Source of the DNA: Bacteroidota bacterium
GTDB lineage: Bacteria; Bacteroidota; Bacteroidia; Flavobacteriales; Flavobacteriaceae
Length of the DNA stretch: 18,236 bases
Assembly (NCBI GenBank): GCA_023390775.1
Contig: JAEWCF010000101.1
Span: 1 to 18,236 of the forward strand
Direction: 5' to 3'
The notes under the pieces are model-generated. The model did not search any database. It was not told the origin of the DNA and saw only the letters and a list, made by a program, of their open reading frames with translations. Positions 1-5,927 of the stretch are shown here, one piece after another (within the stretch, counting starts at the first letter, position 1; each line of letters starts with the position of its first letter). Both the position numbers and the translations under genes were made by a program.

Positions 1-11
1 AATTAAAGAGG

Positions 12-19
12 CAAAGATA
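12..19 (-). promoter_or_regulatory. Bacteroidetes -7 promoter box for a gene off the left edge
   Basis: Read on the minus strand this is TATCTTTG, an exact TAnnTTTG match, followed by CC as is common in flavobacterial promoters. No TTTG lies 17-19 bases upstream, so only the -7 half is supported. It sits just downstream of the EamA stop codon, so the next minus-strand gene probably has its own promoter. I see no terminator between them. Confidence 0.45.
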
Positions 20-30
20 GCAAAACGGGG

Positions 31-951
31 TCAGTTGACGGCGGTCGTGTCGGCGGTCGTGTCTTTTTGGCCGGCCTTTTTTTGGGTCACCAGGTAAACG
101 CCCGCAAAAATCATCAAAGCTGAAGCGATCTTGACCCAGCCCAGCGAATCCTTGTCCAGCGCAATGGCAAATATTGTCGCGAAAAGCGGCTGCAGGTAGA
201 TGAAGACCGCGACCGTCACGGGCTTGAGTTCGCGCATCGAGAGCAGGTTGAGCAAGTAGGTGAGAAATGTTGAAAATACCACCACAAAACCAATTTTCCA
301 CATCGCATCCATCGGTACAAAAACCCAGTTTACGGCCTGTAATTCGGCCCAGCCGAAGGGCAGGACCATCCCGAATCCGAAGAGATAGATCCATTTGACG
401 AAGGTAAAGGCGTTGTAGCGGTCCATAAGTTTCTTGACGATGATCAGGTAGAATCCATATGACACCGCGTTGACGAAAACCAGAAAATTCCCCAGCATGG
501 CATTCGGTGCCGATTCGGCTGATTTTCCGTAGAGGATCAGTGTTGCCGTTCCCGCCAGTCCAAGGACAATCCCGATGGCTTTTCGCGCCTCCATCCGTTC
601 TTTCATGATCATTGCCGTGAGCACCAGCACGATGATGGGCGTGGTTACCATCAGCACCGCCGCCGAAATGGGCGAGGTCAGGCTCAGGCCCTTAAAAAAT
701 GTGAGCATATTGAGCGCGACGCCAAAGAATGCGGCTGCCGCGATACGGGGAAAATCGGAGGCGGCGATTTTTTCCTTCGGCACAAAAAGCCACGCGAGCC
801 AGAAAAGTACCGCCGATCCGCCAACACGCAGTACGATGAAACCAAAGGCATCGATATACGCCGGCATCACGTCTTTCGCAATTGTGAAGGTCACGCCGTA
901 AATGATGGAAACCATCGTCGCGCCTATAAGCGCCAGGGTGCGTTTGCTCAT
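31..951 (-). CDS. EamA/DMT-family membrane transporter
   Basis: This is a 306-residue integral membrane protein with about ten hydrophobic segments. It has the two-fold EamA architecture of the drug/metabolite transporter superfamily, with repeats at roughly residues 5-142 and 152-290. The first segment opens with a Gly-Ala-Thr-rich helix and a TIAKDVMP motif. The second repeat contains a Pro-Leu-Phe-Ala motif in the penultimate helices (FIYLQPLFATIFA), typical of EamA proteins. It probably exports a small metabolite or amino acid across the inner membrane, but the substrate cannot be read from sequence. Its ATG overlaps the stop of the upstream ArsC-like gene in an ATGA, so the two are co-transcribed and translationally coupled. 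The soluble tail after the last helix ends in a duplicated Asp-Thr-Thr-Ala encoded by a 12-base tandem repeat. The family call is firm; the substrate is unknown. Confidence 0.93.
   Translation of the reverse strand: MSKRTLALIGATMVSIIYGVTFTIAKDVMPAYIDAFGFIVLRVGGSAVLFWLAWLFVPKEKIAASDFPRIAAAAFFGVALNMLTFFKGLSLTSPISAAVLMVTTPIIVLVLTAMIMKERMEARKAIGIVLGLAGTATLILYGKSAESAPNAMLGNFLVFVNAVSYGFYLIIVKKLMDRYNAFTFVKWIYLFGFGMVLPFGWAELQAVNWVFVPMDAMWKIGFVVVFSTFLTYLLNLLSMRELKPVTVAVFIYLQPLFATIFAIALDKDSLGWVKIASALMIFAGVYLVTQKKAGQKDTTADTTAVN
40..63 (-). repeat. 12-base tandem duplication in the EamA C-terminus
   Basis: GGCGGTCGTGTC occurs twice in perfect tandem at 40-51 and 52-63. On the coding strand it is GACACGACCGCC twice, giving DTTA-DTTA in the cytosol- or periplasm-exposed tail just before the stop. 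The unit is a multiple of three, so the frame is preserved. Confidence 0.85.
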
Positions 952-1292
952 AATGCGGCGATGGCCCCTTCAACCGACTTTTTGCTGTTGCCGACGAAAA
1001 TTTGGTCGCCGATCAGGAAAACAGGTCGGTTTAGAAAGGTGTAATGCTCCAGGATCAGGTTTTTGAAATCGTCTTCGCCAAGATTTTGTTCCTTGAGTTT
1101 GCGCGCGGTGTAAAGCTGTGACCGACGGCTGAAGAGCGCCTCGTAACTGCCGGCGCGGCGGTGCATTTCGGTCAGCTCCGCAGGGGTTATCGGGTCTTTC
1201 TTGATATCGCGCAGCACGAGGTTATTTTCAGGCAATGATTTGAGAATCTTGCGGCAGGTTTCGCAGCTCGGAAGGTAAAAGACCGTATCCAT
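948..1292 (-). CDS. ArsC/Spx-like thioredoxin-fold protein
   Basis: This is a 114-residue protein of the ArsC/Spx/YffB family (thioredoxin fold with a helical insertion). The N-terminal beta strand leads into a C-E-T-C (CxxC) pair at residues 10-13, where the family's catalytic or redox Cys lies. A later LNRPVFLIGD segment supplies the conserved Arg and cis-Pro, and FSRRS gives further candidate anion-binding arginines. Its length matches the family (about 112-120). Glutaredoxin-linked arsenate reductase activity is possible. However, there is no ars operon, efflux pump or ArsR here, and many bacterial members with this annotation have other thiol roles, so I do not assign the symbol arsC. 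The stop overlaps the start of the EamA gene by four bases (ATGA). The promoter lies at 1307-1335, interlocked with that of the divergent DinB gene, leaving a leader of only about 8 bases. Confidence 0.85.
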   Translation of the reverse strand: MDTVFYLPSCETCRKILKSLPENNLVLRDIKKDPITPAELTEMHRRAGSYEALFSRRSQLYTARKLKEQNLGEDDFKNLILEHYTFLNRPVFLIGDQIFVGNSKKSVEGAIAAL

Positions 1293-1300
1293 GGATGAAA

Positions 1301-1330
1301 TTTGTGCAAAGGAATATTATTCTACATTTA
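1301..1330 (+). promoter_or_regulatory. Promoter of the DinB-family gene
   Basis: TTTG at 1301-1304 and TACATTTA at 1323-1330 are separated by 18 bases. This fits the Bacteroidetes -33/-7 pattern TTTG-N17-19-TAnnTTTG with one mismatch at the last base. It overlaps the beginning of a longer in-frame reading starting at 1295, which argues for the ATG at 1343 as the true start. The leader would be about 7-8 bases. Confidence 0.6.
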
Positions 1331-1335
1331 TCAAA
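1307..1335 (-). promoter_or_regulatory. Promoter of the ArsC-like/EamA operon
   Basis: On the minus strand TTTG (plus-strand CAAA at 1332-1335) is followed after 17 bases by TTCCTTTG (plus-strand 1307-1314). That is one mismatch from TAnnTTTG. The position gives a very short leader before the ATG at 1292. It interleaves with the divergent DinB promoter. Confidence 0.45.
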
Positions 1336-1342
1336 AAATAAA

Positions 1343-1798
1343 ATGCAGAACATTTTTGACATCACCCTGACCAGCCGGCAAAAATTACGCGATTTTGTCG
1401 ATTCGCACTCGATTGATCAGCTTAATGCGATTCCGCCGGGATTTTCCAATAATCTCATCTGGAATGTGGCGCACATTATCGTCGTGCAACAGATGCTGGT
1501 GTACAAATTATCAGGATTACCGATGCTGGTCAACGACGAAATGGTCGAACGATATAAGCGCGGAACCCGTCCGGGGCAGCCGGTCCATAGCGCCGAAGTT
1601 GACCTGATCAAAACGCTTCTTTTTGACACCATCGACCAGACCCTGCAGGATCACGTTGCCGGGATTTTCGCGGATTATCAGGAATTTACCACAATGTCCG
1701 GCTATACAATCAAAAATGCGCATGATGCGATGGCGTTCAACCTGTATCATGAGGGCGTGCATACGGGGATAATGATGCAGATTAGGAAGTTTGTTTAG
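1343..1798 (+). CDS. DinB-family (four-helix bundle) putative metalloenzyme
   Basis: This is a 151-residue protein of the DinB/YfiT-like superfamily, a four-helix bundle that normally coordinates one divalent metal with three histidines. The expected ligands are present: H44 in helix 2 (NVAHIIVVQQ) and H136/H140 in an H-x3-H pair in helix 4 (YHEGVHTG). Several family members use bacillithiol or mycothiol as co-substrate or act as thiol-dependent transferases. Bacteroidota are known to make bacillithiol in some lineages, but no substrate can be inferred here. I chose the ATG at 1343 rather than the in-frame ATG at 1295 because the family's first helix begins at MQNIFDITL and a promoter overlaps the earlier start. 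The gene is monocistronic and followed by 223 non-coding bases. The gene name dinB should not be used, because it invites confusion with DNA polymerase IV. Confidence 0.85.
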   Translation: MQNIFDITLTSRQKLRDFVDSHSIDQLNAIPPGFSNNLIWNVAHIIVVQQMLVYKLSGLPMLVNDEMVERYKRGTRPGQPVHSAEVDLIKTLLFDTIDQTLQDHVAGIFADYQEFTTMSGYTIKNAHDAMAFNLYHEGVHTGIMMQIRKFV

Positions 1799-1868
1799 CG
1801 CAGAGTTCGGTTTCCAAACAAGTTTAATTGACGCGTTTAACAAAAAATGCGGTTTTCCCTCTTTTTGC

Positions 1869-1897
1869 ACCTCAAAGGTTTTACAAACCTTTGAGGT
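1869..1897. repeat. 29-base perfect palindromic hairpin repeat
   Basis: ACCTCAAAGGTTT (1869-1881) and its exact reverse complement AAACCTTTGAGGT (1885-1897) flank a TAC loop, a 13-bp perfect stem. No T-run follows on either strand, so it is not a canonical intrinsic terminator, although it may still slow polymerase after the DinB gene. Palindromes of this form are, to my recollection, dispersed in flavobacterial intergenic regions; this is family inference, not something shown within the window. Confidence 0.8.
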
Positions 1898-1998
1898 AGA
1901 AATTTGGACTCAAAAATTGCGATGAAAGGTGGGGCCAATTTTAGTTAATTAGGTTTATTTAGGGAATCTCCCAGTTTTCCCGTCTCACCAACAATCCT

Positions 1999-2006
1999 TA
2001 TTTTTA
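1999..2006 (+). promoter_or_regulatory. Possible -7 box for the trans-sulfuration gene
   Basis: TATTTTTA matches TAnnTTTG except for the last base. A T-rich TTTT at 1975-1978 lies 20 bases upstream but is not TTTG. The ATG follows at 2022. I see no riboswitch-like structure in the 223-base upstream region. Confidence 0.3.
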
Positions 2007-2021
2007 CGTCAAAATCTTCCC

Positions 2022-3164
2022 ATGAAATTCAACACGAAAACCATACACGGCGGCCAGCACCATGACGAAGTCACCGGCGCCGTCATGCCGCCCGTTTTCC
2101 AGACCTCGACCTATGCGCAAAAGACGCCCGGGGTACCCGTCGGGGATTACGAATACAGCCGCGCCTCAAACCCAACGCGCACAGCTCTTGAAAACGCATT
2201 GGCCAGCATCGAAAACGGTGCGCGCGGACTGGCATTTTCTTCAGGACTTGCTGCGACCGATTGTGTGCTTCGCTCTCTTAAGGCCAATGACGAGGTCATC
2301 GCGATGGACGACCTCTACGGCGGAACCTACCGCATGTTTACCCGTATCTACAAGGATTCGGGGATTAAGTTCCATTTTGTGGACATGAACGACCTGGAGA
2401 AATTTGCTTCGCTTTTCAATGCGAACACCAAACTCGTTTGGGTCGAGACGCCCACCAATCCGCTGATGAAGCTCGCCGATATTGCCGCAATTGCCAAAAT
2501 AACCAAAGAAAAAAAGGTGCTTTTCGCGGTGGACAACACGTTCGCAACACCATATCTCCAAAGGCCGCTGGACCTGGGTGCCGATATCGTCATGCACTCG
2601 GCAACAAAATACCTGGGCGGACATTCCGATGTCATTGCCGGGGCACTTGTCATCAAGGATGCCGAACTTGGCGAACAGATGCACTTCCAGCAGTTTGCCA
2701 CAGGCGCAACGCTTGGGCCGATGGATTCATTTCTCGTACTCCGCGGAATCAAGACACTTCATCTTAGAATGCAACGCCATTGCGAAAACGGGGAAAAAGT
2801 TGCGGCCTTTCTGGAGAAACATCCCAAAGTCAAGCGCGTTTACTATCCGGGGCTTGAAAGCCATCCGTACCACGAGATCGCCAAAAAGCAAATGGCGGGA
2901 TTTGGCGGTATGGTGACCTTTACATTCAAGTCGGGGGCGAAGGCCGATGCCGTAAGTTTCCTGGAGAAAATGAAAGTGTTCACGCTTGCCGAATCACTCG
3001 GGGGAGTTGAGTCGCTTGCTAACCATCCTACCTCGATGACACACGCTTCGATCCCCGAAGATAAGCGACACGAAATCGGGATTACCGATGACCTGGTTCG
3101 CCTGAGCGTAGGGGTGGAGGATGCCGAAGACCTGATTGCCGACCTCGAACAAGCTCTTGCATAA
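2022..3164 (+). CDS. PLP-dependent trans-sulfuration enzyme (cystathionine gamma-synthase/lyase family)
   Basis: This is a 380-residue cytosolic enzyme of the Cys/Met metabolism PLP family (fold type I), at the usual length. Visible motifs in order are YEYSRASNPTR (residues 44-53), the phosphate-binding SSGLAA near 73-78, DDLYGGTYR (96-104), WVETPTNP (140-147), the PLP-Asp at D171 in VDNTFATP, the Schiff-base lysine K196 in HSATKYLGGHSD, and GGVESLANHP towards the C-terminus. These are diagnostic of the family. They do not separate cystathionine gamma-synthase (methionine synthesis) from cystathionine gamma-lyase (cysteine and H2S formation), because substrate preference depends on a few active-site residues. 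It stands alone between non-coding regions, with no met or cys neighbours to decide the role. A terminator follows 16 bases after the stop. Confidence 0.93.
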   Translation: MKFNTKTIHGGQHHDEVTGAVMPPVFQTSTYAQKTPGVPVGDYEYSRASNPTRTALENALASIENGARGLAFSSGLAATDCVLRSLKANDEVIAMDDLYGGTYRMFTRIYKDSGIKFHFVDMNDLEKFASLFNANTKLVWVETPTNPLMKLADIAAIAKITKEKKVLFAVDNTFATPYLQRPLDLGADIVMHSATKYLGGHSDVIAGALVIKDAELGEQMHFQQFATGATLGPMDSFLVLRGIKTLHLRMQRHCENGEKVAAFLEKHPKVKRVYYPGLESHPYHEIAKKQMAGFGGMVTFTFKSGAKADAVSFLEKMKVFTLAESLGGVESLANHPTSMTHASIPEDKRHEIGITDDLVRLSVGVEDAEDLIADLEQALA

Positions 3165-3180
3165 CATCGGCGAAAGCCAT

Positions 3181-3212
3181 AAAAAAAGCGCCCGTAAATG
3201 GACGCTTTTTTT
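3181..3212. terminator. Bidirectional intrinsic terminator
   Basis: AAAAAAAGCG (3181-3190) pairs perfectly with CGCTTTTTTT (3203-3212), extended by two C-G pairs around one mismatch and a short GTAAAT loop. A/T tracts on both sides let it work for the plus-strand trans-sulfuration gene and for the convergent minus-strand gene ending at 3228. Confidence 0.85.
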
Positions 3213-3227
3213 ATTTGCTGAAGATTC

Positions 3228-4010
3228 TTAGTCGAGGTAATAAATGTAGCCTACATTCAGCCACACATTCCAGTCGTTGGCTTTGTTTTCCTTGTAAACC
3301 GACGGATCGGGCCTTAGGCCGTCAACCCAGTCAGAAAAATAATACTGCAACCGCATGTCGATCATCAAATCCGAAAGTTCGGTGAGCTTGTAACGCGTTC
3401 CGACGCTTGACACCACCGACCAGACCGTTCCGCCTTCATTGGTGGTGGCGTCGATGTACTTTACCGGCGTGGTCAAAGGGGTGTTAAGTTCACCGAGAGT
3501 GGAGTAGGCCTCGGGATTGTAGAAACTGAAGTGCCCGCCCAAACTGATAAAAGGCGCCCAGCTTCCAATGGTTGCGGTGAAATCACGGATACTGAAGGGA
3601 AAATACTCAAGTTGCATCCCGATGTCGGTAACGGCTGTGCTACCGCGCATTCCGCGCAATTGCGTGGCAAAAGTTCCGGTATCGCTCGCATCTACCCATT
3701 CACCGAAATGCTGGAGTTCGGTCTTGTTATAGGAAAGCTCGCTGCGGAGCTTGAAATGGTCGTTAAAAAAGGTTTCGGGGGCGTAGCAGTTACACTCGGC
3801 GCTGTACGCGAAATTCATATAGTGGATAAGCCCGATGCCGTAACCGGTATTTCCAAGATTGGTCTTCTGATCGTGGCGTTGCCCGTAATCGGACTGGAAT
3901 GCGACCGGCCCGACGATAACCCCTACTTCATGAGAAAAACCGAATTGTGCCAGCGCTTTTTCGGAAACTCCAAACAGCACCAGGCAGGTTACGATCAGAT
4001 ACTTGGGCAT
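3228..4010 (-). CDS. Secreted/outer-membrane protein of unknown function, possibly THC0290_0291 family
   Basis: This is a 260-residue precursor with an N-terminal signal peptide (MPKYLIVTCLVLFGVSEKALA, predicted cleavage A21/Q22). It is followed by alternating short beta-strand-like segments rich in Gly, Tyr and Phe, and ends in strongly amphipathic strands (WLNVGYIYYL). That pattern suggests a small outer-membrane beta barrel, but I see no catalytic motif. A conserved-looking Cys pair occurs in AECNCYAPETFF. The wording FSHEVGVIVGPVAFQSDYG resembles the Bacteroidetes family that NCBI calls THC0290_0291, from memory and not searched. I start at the ATG at 4010 because it begins the signal peptide and lies 27 bases below an exact promoter. 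The longer in-frame reading to 4202 crosses that promoter. Function is unknown. It is divergent from gdhA across 230 bases. Confidence 0.82.
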   Translation of the reverse strand: MPKYLIVTCLVLFGVSEKALAQFGFSHEVGVIVGPVAFQSDYGQRHDQKTNLGNTGYGIGLIHYMNFAYSAECNCYAPETFFNDHFKLRSELSYNKTELQHFGEWVDASDTGTFATQLRGMRGSTAVTDIGMQLEYFPFSIRDFTATIGSWAPFISLGGHFSFYNPEAYSTLGELNTPLTTPVKYIDATTNEGGTVWSVVSSVGTRYKLTELSDLMIDMRLQYYFSDWVDGLRPDPSVYKENKANDWNVWLNVGYIYYLD

Positions 4011-4036
4011 TGTTTTTAAAGTATTTACAATTCCTG

Positions 4037-4066
4037 CAAATATATAAAAACATAGCAGACAGCAAA
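4037..4066 (-). promoter_or_regulatory. Promoter of the unknown secreted-protein gene
   Basis: On the minus strand TTTG (plus-strand CAAA at 4063-4066), 18 bases, then TATATTTG (plus-strand 4037-4044): an exact match to both halves of the Bacteroidetes housekeeping promoter. The leader is about 20 bases. Confidence 0.8.
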
Positions 4067-4161
4067 AAAAAATAAAAATTACTTCCCGCGCCCGGCAAGG
4101 CTTCGGGCATCGTTGCGGCATCGTGGCGAAGGGTGTCAAACAACCCTTTTCGGACATAAAT

Positions 4162-4177
4162 ATTTCCCGTGGGAAAT
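4162..4177. promoter_or_regulatory. Candidate operator palindrome in the gdhA promoter
   Basis: ATTTCCCGTGGGAAAT is two perfect 7-base arms (ATTTCCC/GGGAAAT) around GT. It ends 11 bases before the gdhA -7 box and occupies the region where the -33 element should be; no good TTTG is present. This placement suits a dimeric regulator that replaces or blocks -33 recognition. The regulator is unknown. Confidence 0.5.
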
Positions 4178-4188
4178 CCATAAAAATG

Positions 4189-4196
4189 TATATTTG
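4189..4196 (+). promoter_or_regulatory. -7 promoter box of gdhA
   Basis: TATATTTG exactly matches TAnnTTTG and is followed by CGCC. The expected TTTG upstream is missing and a palindrome occupies the site, which suggests activator dependence. The leader to the ATG at 4241 is about 40 bases, longer than at most genes here. Confidence 0.7.
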
Positions 4197-4240
4197 CGCC
4201 ACTTAACGAAAACGTTTGAAACGTCCATAATCCCTTAACC

Positions 4241-5584
4241 ATGTCACAAAGTATCGACGCATTTGTTGAATCAGTTGCCAAAAGAAACCCGAATGAGCCT
4301 GAATTCATGCAGGCCGTGCACGAGGTTGCCGAAACGGTGATCCCGTTCATCGAACTTAACAAGAAATACCAAAACAAGATGCTGCTCGAGCGCATGGTCG
4401 AGCCGGAGCGCGTGATCATGTTCCGGGTCGTTTGGACCGACGATCAGGGCAACACCCAGGTCAACCGCGGGTACCGCATCCAGATGAACTCTGCGATCGG
4501 GCCATACAAAGGAGGAATCAGGTTCCACCCTTCGGTTAACCTTAGCATCCTCAAATTCCTCGCTTTCGAGCAAACCTTCAAGAATTCACTGACCACGCTT
4601 CCCATGGGCGGCGGAAAAGGCGGTGCCGATTTTGACCCCAAAGGAAAATCGGATAACGAGATCATGCGTTTCTGCCAGGCCTTCATGACCGAACTGGCCA
4701 AGCACATCGGCGCCGACACCGACGTTCCTGCGGGCGACATCGGCGTAGGAGGACGCGAGGTGGGCTACATGTTTGGCCAATACAAGAGGCTTCGCAACGA
4801 GTTCACGGGCGTTTTGACCGGAAAAGGGATCACCTTTGGCGGGTCGCTTATCCGTCCCGAAGCCACCGGTTACGGCAACGTCTATTTCGCACAGAGCATG
4901 CTCGGCACGCGTGGCGACTCCTTTACAGGTAAGATCGTGGCGGTTTCAGGCTCGGGCAATGTGGCGCAGTACGCCGCCGAAAAAGCTACCCAACTCGGGG
5001 CAAAAGTCGTGACGCTGTCAGATTCATCGGGTTACATTTATGACGCCGACGGCATCGACGCCGAGAAACTCGCGCACGTCATGGAGATCAAGAACGTCAA
5101 CCGCGGACGCATCAGCGAATACGTCGACAAATATCCAAACGCGACCTTCGTGGCAGGCAAACGCCCGTGGGAAGTGAAATGCGACGTTGCGCTTCCGTGC
5201 GCCACACAAAACGAACTCAACGGCGACGAGGCCAAAATGCTCGTTGACAATGGTTGTATCTGCGTGTCCGAAGGCGCCAACATGCCTTCCACTCCCGAGG
5301 CTGTGACCGTGTTCCAGAATGCCAAGATCCTTTTCGCACCGGGCAAGGCTTCAAATGCCGGAGGGGTTGCGACTTCAGGACTTGAAATGTCGCAAAACTC
5401 GCTGCGTTTGAGCTGGACTTCAGAAGAGGTGGACGAAAGGCTCAAGAACATCATGCTCAACATCCACTCCTCTTGCGTGGCATACGGGGCGGACGGTTCA
5501 GGCTATGTTGACTATGTGAAAGGCGCGAACATCGCCGGGTTTGTCAAGGTCGCCGAGGCGATGCTGGCACAGGGCGTCGTTTAA
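4241..5584 (+). CDS. gdhA: NADP-type glutamate dehydrogenase
   Basis: This is a 447-residue hexameric-type glutamate dehydrogenase, which interconverts 2-oxoglutarate plus ammonium and glutamate in the cytosol. It matches the length and motifs of the E. coli GdhA class. Visible motifs are GPYKGGIRFHPSVN (88-100), the catalytic lysine K126 in PMGGGKGGADFDPKG, the DTDVPAGDIGVGGREVG block with the conserved D166, and a Rossmann fingerprint SGSGNVAQYA near residues 236-245 followed by SDSSGYIYD. The Ser at the end of the second strand, in place of an acidic residue, is consistent with NADP(H) preference. In this class the usual role is ammonium assimilation. The gene is monocistronic, with its own promoter and a strong terminator 22 bases after the stop. 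Regulation by nitrogen status is plausible from the promoter palindrome but not shown. Confidence 0.97.
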   Translation: MSQSIDAFVESVAKRNPNEPEFMQAVHEVAETVIPFIELNKKYQNKMLLERMVEPERVIMFRVVWTDDQGNTQVNRGYRIQMNSAIGPYKGGIRFHPSVNLSILKFLAFEQTFKNSLTTLPMGGGKGGADFDPKGKSDNEIMRFCQAFMTELAKHIGADTDVPAGDIGVGGREVGYMFGQYKRLRNEFTGVLTGKGITFGGSLIRPEATGYGNVYFAQSMLGTRGDSFTGKIVAVSGSGNVAQYAAEKATQLGAKVVTLSDSSGYIYDADGIDAEKLAHVMEIKNVNRGRISEYVDKYPNATFVAGKRPWEVKCDVALPCATQNELNGDEAKMLVDNGCICVSEGANMPSTPEAVTVFQNAKILFAPGKASNAGGVATSGLEMSQNSLRLSWTSEEVDERLKNIMLNIHSSCVAYGADGSGYVDYVKGANIAGFVKVAEAMLAQGVV

Positions 5585-5605
5585 ACCAACCGAACGATAA
5601 ATTGC

Positions 5606-5635
5606 AAAAGAGGCCTTCATTAGAGGGCCTTTTTT
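5606..5635 (+). terminator. Intrinsic terminator of gdhA
   Basis: AAAAGAGGCC (5606-5615) pairs with GGCCTTTTTT (5626-5635), ten pairs including one G-U, around a 10-base loop. The right arm runs into the T-tract, the classic rho-independent form. Confidence 0.9.
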
Positions 5636-5643
5636 CATTTTGT

Positions 5644-5788
5644 GGGCGTGCCGGCGTAACAGCGGTGTCGAAAAATCGGGATTGCGGGCGCCGTCGCGTC
5701 TTCGGCTTTATCTTTCGCTCATTCTTCGCCAAAGGATATGCTTCGCCAGTTCGGCCTCCGGCCTCGGGTCGCCTCAACCGCTCACGCA
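5644..5788. repeat. Probable dispersed flavobacterial intergenic repeat (degenerate)
   Basis: This block runs from GGGCGTGCC to CTCACGCA, with short inverted ends (GCGTG at 5646-5650, CACGC at 5783-5787). It contains TTTATCTTTCGCTC and AAAGGATATGC segments and a GGCCTCCGGCC mini-hairpin. Flavobacterial genomes contain many dispersed elements that begin GGGCGTG, carry a TTTATCTTTCGCT-like core and end CTCACGC; this looks like a decayed copy. Readings open in two frames through it have no protein-like features, so I call it non-coding. The identification is from memory. Confidence 0.45.
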
Positions 5789-5792
5789 GAGA

Positions 5793-5827
5793 AAATCATA
5801 AATTATAAATTACAAATTATAAATTAT
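5793..5827. repeat. Heptanucleotide tandem array A (AAATTAT x5)
   Basis: There are five consecutive 7-base units: AAATCAT, AAATTAT, AAATTAC, AAATTAT and AAATTAT. Units 2, 4 and 5 are identical and the others differ by one base. The array is non-coding and AT-rich, directly after the GGGCGTG element. Confidence 0.9.
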
Positions 5828-5835
5828 AGCCCTAT

Positions 5836-5904
5836 ACCCAGTACCCATAACCCATAACTCATAACTCACAGCCCGAACTCACGACTCATAACCCATAACT
5901 CTTA
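5836..5904. repeat. Heptanucleotide tandem array B (ACYCATA)
   Basis: A second 7-base-period array: ACCCAGT, ACCCATA, ACCCATA, ACTCATA, ACTCACA, a 6-base interruption GCCCGA, then ACTCACG, ACTCATA, ACCCATA and ACTCTTA. It runs into the porZ -7 box, so the last unit overlaps TATATTTG. The -33 position of that promoter lies inside the array. Confidence 0.9.
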
Positions 5905-5910
5905 TATTTG
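5903..5910 (+). promoter_or_regulatory. -7 promoter box of porZ (and probably recO)
   Basis: TATATTTG is an exact -7 box 17 bases before the porZ ATG. The -33 position (about 5881-5884) reads ACGA within the heptamer array and does not match TTTG. Expression strength may therefore depend on the repeat context. Confidence 0.7.
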
Positions 5911-5927
5911 TATCTCAATTCCGCCGA

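Noticed and set aside
1295..1342. N-terminal extension of the DinB gene to an ATG at 1295.
   Set aside because: It runs across a good promoter (1301-1330) and adds 16 residues not fitting the first helix of the family.
1799..2021. A possible SAM or other methionine riboswitch before the trans-sulfuration gene.
   Set aside because: No multi-stem junction or anti-terminator/terminator pair could be drawn; the only strong structure is the isolated palindrome at 1869-1897.
4129..4148. Hairpin AAGGGT ... ACCCTT followed by TT in the gap before gdhA.
   Set aside because: It lies upstream of both divergent promoters, so neither transcript contains it; the stem has only 6 pairs.
4011..4202. Longer start for the unknown secreted protein, up to 4202.
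   Set aside because: It crosses an exact consensus promoter at 4037-4066 and would bury the signal peptide 64 residues inside the protein.
5544..5808. Open readings of 68 and 77 codons on both strands after gdhA.
   Set aside because: They overlap a terminator and a repeat-like block, are Arg/Pro-rich with no domain features, and no promoter serves them.
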